NCBI RefSeq assembly: GCF_027244095.1
Contig: NC_069662.1
Location: 57,002,001-57,066,000 of the forward strand
DNA: 64,000 bases
From: Hemicordylus capensis
Lineage: Eukaryota; Chordata; Lepidosauria; Squamata; Cordylidae
Direction of reading: 5' to 3'
The translations under genes were made by a program, and so were the position numbers. The notes beneath the pieces were generated by a model. That model was not told where the DNA came from. It searched no databases and worked only from the letters and a program-made list of their open reading frames with translations. This document shows positions 11,021-23,000 of this stretch, piece by piece; position 1 is the stretch's first letter, and every line of letters starts with the position of its first letter.

Positions 11021-14000
11021 TTCTTTTGAAAAGCCTCCTATGCCTTGCATCTTGCTCTGGCAGCGAGTTAACTGCACATTGTGCAACAGCATTAGGTGGT
11101 GGTTCCTGTTTTGCAGTGTGCTGCCTGTCTTGATCCTGCTAGTTCCTGGCTTGCCCTTTAGACTAGGACAATCAGCATAGATTAGCACAGATCCTGTGAG
11201 TAGCAGGAGGGGTGTGAGTCACAGCCTCTGTTTTTTATGCAGTCAGTCTAAAGGTTTGAGCATTTCTCCAGAAAGAAGATGCTCCTGCCACTCATCCCTG
11301 CCTAAACTGAACAAATGCCCCAAATCCACTGCAAGGTCACACACACTCGGTTCACAACGCAGTTCACACAGTCATGCTTCCAACTTGTTTGTGTGCTCCT
11401 TGAGCTGTGCTGTCCTAGGCCTGTATAACTGATCTGGAATTAAAATTGGGTGTCCATTTCCCCCATGGGCCTCAAGCTCTCTTATATGCTTTCTGAGATG
11501 AGAATGGCCTCAGCTACATAAAATCTTCTGCGGCTAGACTGTTCTATTAAATGGACCTTGCCTGTGCTCTCCCACTCTGAGCTAGTATGTTCCTATGCAT
11601 CTGACAGTCCTCCAGGCCCATCCCTGACTTGCTTTCACTTTCCCTGCTTCCAGAGCAAGAACAGCAACTGGTAGCTCTCATTCCATACGGAGACCAACGG
11701 CTGAAGCCAAGGCGAACGTAAGTGTGGTGTTGACCCCTCCCCTCCCCTTCTTTCCACTGCTACCTTGCTCATAACTGGTCTTGTGGAAGTTAGCATGAAT
11801 TGTCCTCTTTGCTAAGCAGGGTCCACCTTGGTTTTCATTTGAATGGGAGTCTACATGTGAGCACTGGGAGATATGGGGCTGCTCTAGAAAGAGCATATGC
11901 ATGCTTGCATGCAGAAGGCTCCATGTTCCCTCCCTGGCATCTCCAAGATAGGGCTGGGACTCACTCCTGCCTGCAACCTTGGAGAAGCCGCTGCCAGTTT
12001 GTGTAGACAATACTGAGCTAGATGGACCAAGAGTCTGACTCAGCAGAAGGCAGCTTCCTATGTAACTCTCTGGGAGCTGTTTTTGACAGATGCTGGGTGC
12101 CTTGTTGGTGGTTCTGCAACCACTGATGTTCACACAATCTGTTCTTGTAGGAAGCTGTATGTATCCCTCACAGTGGCCATTTGCCTGCTGGTGACGTGCC
12201 TCATGATGTACTTCCTGTTTCCACGCTCCATTGCGGTGATCCCTGCTGGACTGAACGCCTCCTCCATTTCCTTTAACAACTCTGCTTACACTATTGCCCT
12301 CAATATGACTGTAAGTACCTGGAAGGAGGTGGCTGTGGAGTGGAATAATAATAAATACTAGAAGGTTATGAGGCGGGGGCGGGGGTAGAGGGAGGGGAGG
12401 TTGATTGTATTTGTGTAGGGAAAAAGATGGGGTAATACTAAGGAACCTGGAAATCAAAGAAAAGAGGCAGTGCCCCCCACAAAGATGCTAGAAGTTAGAA
12501 CAATTATTGTAAACGGACTGTCCAACACATTTAGGCTCCAATTCACAATTTTGTGGAATACTCTTTAAAAATACAAACACCCCTTGGTATGTTACTTTTC
12601 TATGTAATGGGTTCATACACTTATATGCCACTTTTCAACAGAAAAAGTTCTCGAAGTGGTGTACTGTACTTGGCCAAAAGAACTGCATTTTAAAATTGTT
12701 TTGTGATAATGCTATATCCACTACTAGAATATATATTTATTGTGTAGTCTTGAATACAGTTTTTATTGTTGCCTTTTTGCCTGTGAAGAAGGTGGTATGC
12801 CAAAATACTCTGTGCAATCATAATTTCCAATAAACATTTTAATTTCTGATGTTTTCCCTCTCCCCACCCTCTTTTGGAGCGTGTGTGGATTCCTCTGGAT
12901 TCCAGTTCTGGGTTGTATTTTGAGGGTGTGTGTGGTAAAATCATGCCCCCTCCCTTCGCAAAAGGGAAGGAAATAAAACTGCCTGGGATCACAGTTGCCT
13001 GGGGGGTGGAGGTCCTCTTAATCTAGAAACCTCTCTAATTCCAGGTTTGTACAGGTCTGCTCAGGGGTGTAGCCATAACTGACCAAAGGGGGACAAATGT
13101 CCCTGGCCCACTGAAGGAGGAGGGCCCTCTGGCAGAGTGAAAGCTCTTCGCTGTTGATGATGTATGAATATGTGAGGTGACTGTAGTAGGTGTATATGTT
13201 TTTCAAAAAACTGTGTCTGAGCCAGGGAGTGTCAGTATCTGCATGCATAGAGTGTGTATCACTTTATTTGCATAGCAGCAAGAGAGGGGGTGTCCCAAGA
13301 ATGTCTGTATAGTTCTTCTGCAGCAAAGAGAAGGCAGCAGGGGGCCATCTTCCCTTTTTCTTTTATAAAATTATTTTTACTTTTTAATTTATTTTGAATA
13401 AATTATTAAAAATAAATCCCAGGGCCATTGTGGCTAGTAATGATGGAAGTCGTAGTCCAACATCATCTGGGTGCCCAAGGTTGAGAACCCCTGGTTGACA
13501 GAGTGCCCCAAAGTATTGTGGGCCATGTTGGTTCTGTGGTCTGTTCAGTGCCTTGCGCTACAGTGTAGGCCTCCTGTTTGGTTTCAGGGAGCTGTGGGGA
13601 AGGATGCTATGGACCACCTGATCTGCAGCATCTTTTTGTTGGCTACTTTGAGAGACTATTGTTTTATGCGGAGTATAAATACGATCCAAGACATTTTCAA
13701 CATAATGCCAAAACCTTTCTGCAACATTGTGAACCCCTTCATCCATGCACTGGACACCTCTCGTCCAGATTATGGTTGCACACCCAATCATAACCAGCTC
13801 TTCGGAGCACTGTAAAATATTCTGCTCAGGGGATGGGACTGCTCTGGGAAGAATATCTACCTGCTTGCATGCAGAAGGTTCCAAGTTCCCTTCCTGGCAT
13901 CATCTCCAAGATAGGGCAGAGAGAGCTCCCTGCCTGCAACTTTGGAGAAGCCACTGTCAGTCAGGGTAGACAATACTGAGCTAGATGGACCCATGGTCCG

Positions 14001-17000
14001 GCTTGATAGAAGGCCGCTTCCTATGTTCCTACTTACACAGACAGGAGGAGCAGTGTTGTGAAGCCCTTCATGGGGAAATATAGCTATATAGGGAAGCACA
14101 GCACCACCCTGGTGTCAGTGTGTGGCCTTCTCCCGTAAGAAGGGCTCTGCTGGATCAGGCCCAAGGCCTATTTAGTCCAGCATCCTTCTCTCACAGTTGC
14201 CTACCGGATGCCTTTGGGAAGCCCACAAGCAGCAGATGAAAACATATCCCTTCTCCCGCGGTTGCTCCCCTGCAGCTGGTATTCAGAGTCTGGAGGTAGC
14301 GATATAGCCATTAACAGACTTCTCCTCCATGGGTGTGCCTAAATCCAGCTTAAAGCCATCCAAGCTGGGGGCCATCACCACATCACTTGCTGCCTGCCTG
14401 TCTTTCCAGAATATGCTGAATGTGACAAACAACAACTTTTACACTGTGCGTGTGGCTCAGCTCGCTATTGAAGTCTTGCACCAGGCCCTGGTGATTGGGA
14501 AAAAAACTGTGATGCCCCAGCTAGACATCAGTCCCCTTCAGGGTGCTCAGGTGAGGACTTGATGGAGCATTTTTATACTCAGGTGAGCACACACGCTCTG
14601 GATGAACTAACTACATATGAACGTCCTCTCTTTGTTTGCAGATACTTTACACTGTCTCCAGTAAAATCTCGGACAATAACACTTAGTAAGTATGTGAAGT
14701 CTGTTCCTGTATTTGAGAAATACTGTTTTTGTTTTTAGTAAAGCAGTCAACCAGTCGAATGACTGTTTGTTGTTTAGCCTACTTTCCAGTCGGCTTTTGA
14801 GATCACCCAGCATTCCGTGTGTATCCATCCATGTCCGTGTCCCCCAACCCCCATCAATTTTGCAATGCCTGGACCAATATGAACCAAACTGAGTACAGTT
14901 GTAGGGACACCTCAGCGGTGTACTTCGTGATGATGTCATCCACCCCTGTTCAAGATGGAGGACGTACGAACATTTTGAGGTGCAATTGGGCTAACTTGTG
15001 AACTGCCTAACCGATTTGGACAAAATTTAGTCCAGTTGTAGGGATAGTGAAAGGAAGTAAGCAGATTAGTGCTTACTAGAACAACTTGTTAGCCTCATGT
15101 GTTTGGTTTTTAACCAACTGGTTGACCAATTTACATGGTGCAGAACTTATGGATGTGCCTTTAAAAAGAATAAAAGGCTCCTTGGAGGAAGGGTTTTAAG
15201 TTGTCAGTTTTACAACAACTTACAGTTCAGTTTTCTTGGGGGGGGGGGAATTGCAATCCTAGAAGGAAAGGTCATCAGTATCTTTTTTTTTTAAACTTAA
15301 ATTTGGAAGTATGGATTATCCCATTACAGTAACACAGCATAGCCAACATGGTTGCAAAAAGAAACCAGTTCAATGCCTGTCAGTACTGTCCAAAATACAG
15401 AAAGATTTTTAAAAGGTTGACTTAAAGTTATTTAACTTCACGGTGTACTGTCTGTGTTTGCTTGTAGCTTTGGTTTTGGAGGAGGTTTTTTTACTGTTGG
15501 AAGGGAAGGCATGATATTGTTCAAAAACTTCTCTGTTAGCTTTGAATACAAACTGGAAGAGAGCTCTCTTTTGAGGGACTTTAACACAGAGAAAGGCGAG
15601 CTGGTGTACATGAGCATTCAGCAGAATGCTAGCCCTTTCCAAAGTTCTCCATTCTAGAATTGTGCTTGTTAGCCACTGTGATCGAGAAGTGTGGTGAGGG
15701 TGAAGAGGTGCATGTTGTAACTGGTTATTAAAAAACGATCTCAAAACAGTAGTGCATCAGTTGGTAACCTCCAGGCTCAACTACTGCAATGCGCTCTATG
15801 TGGGGCTGCCTTTGTACGTATTTCAGAAACTTCAGTTAGTTCAAAATGCATCAGCCAGATTGGTCTCGGGGGTAACCTGGAGAGACCATATTATGCCTGT
15901 CTTAAAACAGTTGCACTGGCTGCCAGTATGTTTCCGGGTGAAATACAAAGTGCTGGTTATTGCCTTTAAAGCTCTAAACAGCTTGGGTCCGGGCTACCTT
16001 AGAGAGCGCCTTCTTCGGTATGATCCCCATCGCTCGTTGAGGTCATCTGGAGAGGTCTGTCTCCAGTTACCACCGGTATGTCTGGTAGCAACTCGGAACT
16101 GGGCCTTTTCTGTAGGTGCTCCTGGTCTATGGAATGCATTCCCGGCAGATATCCATAGTTTAGGCTCACTGTCGGTCTTTAGGAAAGCCCTAAAAACTTA
16201 TTTGTTTGGCCTGGTCTTCCAAGGTTTGTAAAGTGTGTGTTTTTTAAAAAAGTATTTTAATTGGTTTTAAATGGTCTTGTTTTTGAATTGTTTTGTTTTT
16301 AGCACTGTTTTGAATTGTGTGTTTTTATGTCTTTTTAAATTTGTTGTACATCACCCAGAGCCTTTGGATGGGGCAGTTTATAAATGTAATAAATTAATAA
16401 TAATAATAGACTTTTCAGTGAACTGCTATATTGGGTGACCATAGCACCAGACCTAATGTAGTCTAAATCCTATGCTCAACCAGCAGAAAGTAAATGTGGA
16501 CTCTGAAAAGGCACATGATCCCTGCTGTAACAAAAGGGTGGCAATCCTGAAGAGGAACAGCTGGCTTTATACTGGTTGCCTGTGCTGCTGCAGACCTTGC
16601 TCGTGGTTCATAGTAGGTGTTCACCACAGTAGGTGGGGAACATCCCTGCCTATGCACGTGTAGAAGATGGGTGGAAAACGGAGGTGTCCTAAGTAGGAGC
16701 CAGTGTTCCCTCTAACAGGGATTCCCAGATGTTGTTGACTACAACTCCCAGAATCCCCAGCTGCAATGGCTTTTGCATGGGGATTATGGGAGTTGTAGTC
16801 AACATCTGAGAATCCGTTAGAGGGAACACAGGTAGGAGCTACAACAGAGTTCCAGTGACAAGATGGTCATTGGGGCTTATGAGTGAGGAGGTGAGAGTGT
16901 CGTCATGTGGCTGCTGCACCATACCAGACTTATTTATATACACTTTTATCCCACTCTTCCTCCAGGAAGCCCAGAGTGGTGTACATGGTTATGTTTATCT

Positions 17001-20000
17001 GCACAAGAGCCCTGGGAGGTAGGTTAGCCTGAGAAATACATGAGGTAGACAGTGCTCCCCTATTCAGGGAGTTCATTTTAAACTCTGCTAGTGGTTTGTT
17101 CTGCTGAATGGTCTGTTAATGTTGGGCCAGTTGTGGTAACGTGTAGAACCTGGGTGTTCGCCCCTCAAGGAATCTATGCTCCAGTTTGCCTTCCCCAGTG
17201 TAGGGGATCTTACTTGTACCTAAAGGCTTTGTGGCCAGTAGGGACTCTCCTCCTACAAACTTCATACTTCCCTCTAACAGGGAGTCCCATTTGTTGTTGA
17301 CTACAACTCCCAGAATCCCCAAGCAAAAGCCACTGCAGCTGGGGATTCTGGGAGCTGTAGTCAACAACATCTGGGAATCCGTTAGAGGGAACACTGCTCC
17401 CCTGTATGAGGGACTCTGCCACCTCCTGTTGAGGGGTGGGTGTTAGGCTTGTTGCTGGGAGGGAAGTGGGTGGGCCCTGAGTAGCTGTGACTACGTTGAG
17501 TCACATTCTTCTCGGTTTCTGGGGTGCTTGGGGGTGGGTTAGAACAGAGGGTGTTCACGTGTCCTACACTGAGACATGAACTCTATTCAGATGTTAAATT
17601 AGAAGAAGCTGTACTCGCGTACAGTGTCTAAAGCAGGGCCAGAAGTCCTGCCCTAGTTCCGTCGCTCACCCCCATAGCTCACCACTCACGGTTACAGTGG
17701 TGTATAGAGGTGGATGCCATGTCCATGATGATGGACACTTTCGTGACCGGAAGCACAGCACCATTTAGTTTAACATCTGGATAGGGCTATGGTATCCCCT
17801 TTTCTGACGAAGCCTGTCCTGCCTTCCCTGTGTAAAGTGTCTTGTCCTTGCAGCTGTGGAGTTGGGATTCCTCTTGGGTTTTTGTCTCGGGAGTCCTGAG
17901 GCAGGGTGCTGTCAGTCTTCTGAGAAGACAAATGGCGTCTGTCTGCCCTTCCTGTATTTCTTGTTTAGTCTTGGCTGCTTGTTGTCAGCGGAATGTGCTC
18001 CACTTCGTGTCCAGAGTTCTTTGGCAAGAGTCCCCATTGCCAAAGTCTCCACTTGTATACTGTCTCTAGACATGAGGTCAGCAATGTAGCCCCATGCAGC
18101 ATGCCTTGATATATGGCACGTATATTCCGTGGATGGGGCTTATTTACTCATGGTGTACTGTGACTGGCTGCAGAGTTGGTCAGAATCCTGTTCTCTGTTG
18201 GGGCAGGAGAGCTGTTCTTGTGGTAGCAAGCATGACTTGTTCCCTTTGCTAAGCAGGGTCTGCCCTGGTTGTATATGAATGGGAGACTACATGTGTGAGC
18301 ACTGTAAGCAGGGGCATAACTACTATTAAGCAAGGGGAGGCAGTTGTCTCAGGGCCCCACTGCCTCAAGGGGCCCCTCAGAGGCACATCACATGACTCCC
18401 CACTCACCTGTGTTGCACCCCCTGGATCTTTTAAGTACCTACCAACACCTTTGTAAGGGAGAGAAGAAGAGTGATAGGATTTTCCATGCAAAAAGCTGGT
18501 ATTAGCAGGTATGTTCCGAATTTCTTCTAAAAATAAATAAATCTTTCCCTGAGTGTATTTTAGTGTAAAAAGTAGTGAATTCAGCTAATTGGGGGGGGGA
18601 GGAAAAGGAATGAAAGAAAGAGCAGAGAGGAGGAGGAAGATAGGGGGTATGAGGTGGACGCAAGGCTATGTGTGGCTCACCAGAGCTGCAAAAGAACCTA
18701 ATCTGGCCTACCACCAAATTTTAGTTTGATACCTGCTGGCATAGTGCATTTGCAAGAGAGCAATCCAAGCCCCAATATTTATATGGGAGTGGAATCTTTT
18801 ATGGGGAGGAATTCTTGTTGCACCCCCTGTAATTTCCTGCTGGACCCGCTCCTGTGAACTAGATATACGCCGTATTCATAATGGGGAAGTGAGTGTGTGT
18901 GCACTATATATTGTGAAGTGTGATGTGTGTATATTGGCGAGGGGCCCATTTTAAAATCTTGTCTCTGGGCCCACTCCAACCTTGCTACGCCTCTGACTGT
19001 AAGATATTCCCCTTGTGGGGTGGGGCCACTTTGGGAAGAGCATCTGCATGTTTGCATGCAGAAGGTTCCAAGTTTGCTTCCTGGCATCTCCAAGATAGAG
19101 CAGAGAGAGACTCCTGCCTGCAACCTCGGAGAAGCCGCTGCCAGTCTGTGTAGACAGTACTGACCTAGATGGACCAATGTTCTGACTCGGTATAGGGCAG
19201 CTTCCTATGTTCCTATAGTGGAGGAGCTGGAAGTAGAGAGAACTTCCTGCAGTTGCAAGTCATTGTCTGAGATTCTCCATCAACTTCAGTTGCTATTTAT
19301 TTATTTATTTATTTATTATAAACATTTGATATACTGCCCACTCCGAAGACTCTGGGTGGTGTACAAAAACATGCAAAACAAGCCAGCATTAAAATTACAT
19401 TCTAAATAAAACTAAAGTAACTAACAAAAAAGGAAAAAAGGAAAACAAAAACAAATAGGTAAACTACAGGGTCAAAGCCTGGTGAAAAAGGAAAGTCTTC
19501 AATAGAGATTTAAAAACCAACAAGGAAGGAGCTAAATGAATCTTAACATTATGTTACACGTTGCATAACATTATGTCAGTGTTGGGATGAGTCCAGCCAG
19601 GGCTGTCCTTAGGGCATGGCAAGCAGGCGACCGCCCTGGACCCCACTAATTAAACCCCTATTAGAATTATCTGGAAGGGGGCCCCGGGCCCCACACCTCG
19701 GAAGGGCACTCTAAAGAGAGAGGATTCTGAGGAACTTCCCCCTTTTCCCCACAACATCCTTGGCTCTGCCTTGATTTCCTAACACAATGGAGTTGAGGAG
19801 TCATTCTGCCCTGCCCAACAGGCACATTCGTCAGAAATAGGATCACTTGGTTGCAGCCTTGGATTAACCATTAAGCAAAATAAGCATGTGCTTAGGGCAT
19901 CAAGGGAAGGGGGTCACCACAGAGTTTCCCCCCTAGCTATCATGCCCTTAACTCTTTCACTGCCACACTCAACTTTAGTCGATTTTTTTGGTAATTATTT

Positions 20001-23000
20001 TTATTTGCCGTGTGCAACTTTATTCTGCATTGTTAAAAAAAAGTTTTCTTTGGCTCGGTGAGTGACTAAAGTTTTGAGAAACTACTAAACTATATATCTG
20101 AAGTAAAAAGCCATTGACTTGCAAAAGATTACTGTAAAGAGCAGTACAAAATATTGATAAAACTTCACGTAAAAGATGATTGTATGTTATGATGTCTGAC
20201 CCTGAAGATGAAATATTTTTCGCAATCATTCCTTCTGTTGTGGCTATTTATAAGAAATTATAGGCAGTGGAACAGTTGTGTTTTACCTTTTACAGCTTTA
20301 TTCAGTCAGGTCTACAGAAAAATAAGAGTAATAATACCACAGAAACATAAGTCAAACAAAATGGTGACAGATGTGTATAGAGATGTAGCTAGCTTTGTTT
20401 TTTTCTGCTTCTGTTTTCATAAGCTATATTTGGGTTATTGTCTCTTTTTAGTTTTATTTGCGTTAGTATTGCATTATTAATGATGTGTCACCAGTGGCCT
20501 TCTCTGCCTTCTCCTGCCCGGGCCACCGGGCTCTCCAATTTGTGCAGCCCCAAATGACAAAGTCCAGAACGGAGGTCGGGTTTACCTACGATAGTCTGTT
20601 ATGGAGGTAGACCAGGCCTCTATAGTTCGGAGACCTGGAGGCATAGGCTGCCGATGGAGGTAGACCGGGCCTCCGCCATTTGGAGGCCTGTCTACCCATC
20701 ATAGATGGCTATGGAGGTAGACCAGGCCTCTGCGCCTCTTGCTGGCCATGTGGGGAGACCCTGTTTCTTCCCCCCCGTGCCCCCGCCCCCCTCATCCACC
20801 CCCATTCCTGGGGCTTAATGCGCTACCTTCCTCGGCTCAGGCCCCTGACCACCACCCCTTCCCATGCTTAATGCTCCAGTTTTCCCGGCGGAGACAACCG
20901 CAGCCTGCCCTCTGCCCACTCACCCCATGGCTGCCTCTGGTGGAGGGAGGCCTGGGGGGCACCATTGTTGGGCTGTGCTTAGAGCATCAGTTGCCCTTAA
21001 TCCGGCCCTGCTTGGTTGGTTGACTTACTGCACAGATTTGTGCTTTACAGCACTCTTTCAGTGCAACTCATTTTGTTCCTGTGTCCTGAAATATCATCTC
21101 TGACTCTTTGCACATGCTGGTTGGCTGCTGCTTCATGAGATCCACAGATAATGAGATCCGTGGTTAAGCATAGGGTGATGGCGGTTGGAGTCTGTTTCCT
21201 TGAGTTAATGTAACAGGCTGTTACTTGAAGCGCATGTAGCACCCACTTTCAGTGGTGACAAGATCTGATGGACTTAATCTGAAGTAATTATCCCAGGGTG
21301 GCCGGCCTGAGGCTCTCCAGCCATTATCAGACTAGCTTCCATCATGATGAAGAGAGTTAGAGTCCAGCATCAGTTCGAGCGCCTCAGCTTAGCCACCCCT
21401 GAAATATCACCATCCTTCGCTTTGTTTACATATGATGTTAATTTATGCAGAGTCCATCTAGTCCAGTACTGGCACTAGCTCTTTCAGGTCTTGGGCAGAT
21501 GGTCCCTTCTAGCCTGTGTATGTATATGTATGTATTTATTTTAAATATTTCTAACCCGTCCCTCCAGTGCACTTCTGCTTGGGGTGGCTCACAACAATAA
21601 GATAGACACAGATACAATAAAAGTAATAAAATGAACTGAATTTTTTTTAAAGTCAGATTAAAAACCACAATTATTAGGTTCAAATTAAAACTGAAAATTA
21701 CAAGAAGCTAAAGAACCTACCAGATATAAAAATAATAATAGTGGAAAATTAAAAAGCCTTCTTTAAAAAGGTGTGTTTTTAAGATGTTTTTTTTAAAAAA
21801 CACTGAGGGAGAGAGCATGGATCCTTTTAGAGAAGCCGAGGGTTGAACTTGGAAGCTTCTGCAGAGATGCCGACAAGGAGATGCTCTGTTGCAGTTACAG
21901 GACCTCCCTATATGGGCGGTCCAAGTCATTTTGCTGCCTGAAGTACACATGATGCCCCCACATACACCTGTGGGTGCGTGCTCAGGATTCTCAGGCCAGT
22001 GGCAACATGTCAAGTGTCTTGTACTATGACACCAAGCCAGGATATTGTTGGGTGGGGTGGAGGGTGTTCATAGTGTGCTCCAATGGAGTGAGCAGTGGGA
22101 AACAAACAGCATGCCTCAGTGGGATGAGGAGTGGTGGTGGTGGCAGGAAGGCCCATGGGGTGGTGCCCATGGTGGTGGGAGGCCAGTGCATGCTGCCCCC
22201 TCCCCACCTTGTGCCTGAAGCAACCACTTCACCCTGCCTCATGGAAAGACCACCCCTGCCTCCCTGCTTGTGACTGCAGATGAAGTATACTCCATTTTAG
22301 CAAACAAGATGTTCTGGTAAGAACTAATCTGCCTAATTTTCTTTCACTATAATCTTGTTAATTATCAACTTCCACCTCAAACAGTCACACACCCACCCTC
22401 TTGAATTGGAGTGGATGACATCATCACAAACTACGCCGCCATAGAAGTGTCCCTACAACTGTACCAAATGTGGTTCAAATCAGTCCAGACTTTGCGAAGC
22501 TGGTACAGACACACACATGGAAAGAGGGTGATCTCATAAGCTTACTTGCCCTAAGGAAAGTGGGCTAAAAATGGAACACCAGTCTCAGTTCAGAGTGTAA
22601 ACAAGTGGCTAAAGTGCAGAGATATGGAGTGGGAAATTTTCCCCACACCTTATTTTTTCTGTGGAAAATTTTCCATTTCTAAAAATTTTACTTGACTACT
22701 TGAAAAACTTTAGAGACTGCACGGTGAGGGGAAATTATAATATGGTGGAGGGTTTTTAAAAGTATAAATAGGTCAAATCAGATCACAATCTATTTATGGC
22801 ATCAGGAAAACTTACAGTTTTGCGAAGAAATTAATCCAAATTTTATGCAAATGAGGCAGAAATTTCCATGGGAAATGGGCACGATGAAAGCTGCAGTCCA
22901 AGAATCTCAGGTTGGCCATCCCTGCATTATCATCACCATCCCCAGCCTCATGCTTGCAGACTTTCCTCTTCAAAGTTTTCTGGAAAACCTACATTTCTGC

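Noticed and set aside
11678-12457. 259-codon minus-strand frame
   Set aside because: It runs antisense through two true TMEM106A exons and a SINE, so it is a shadow.
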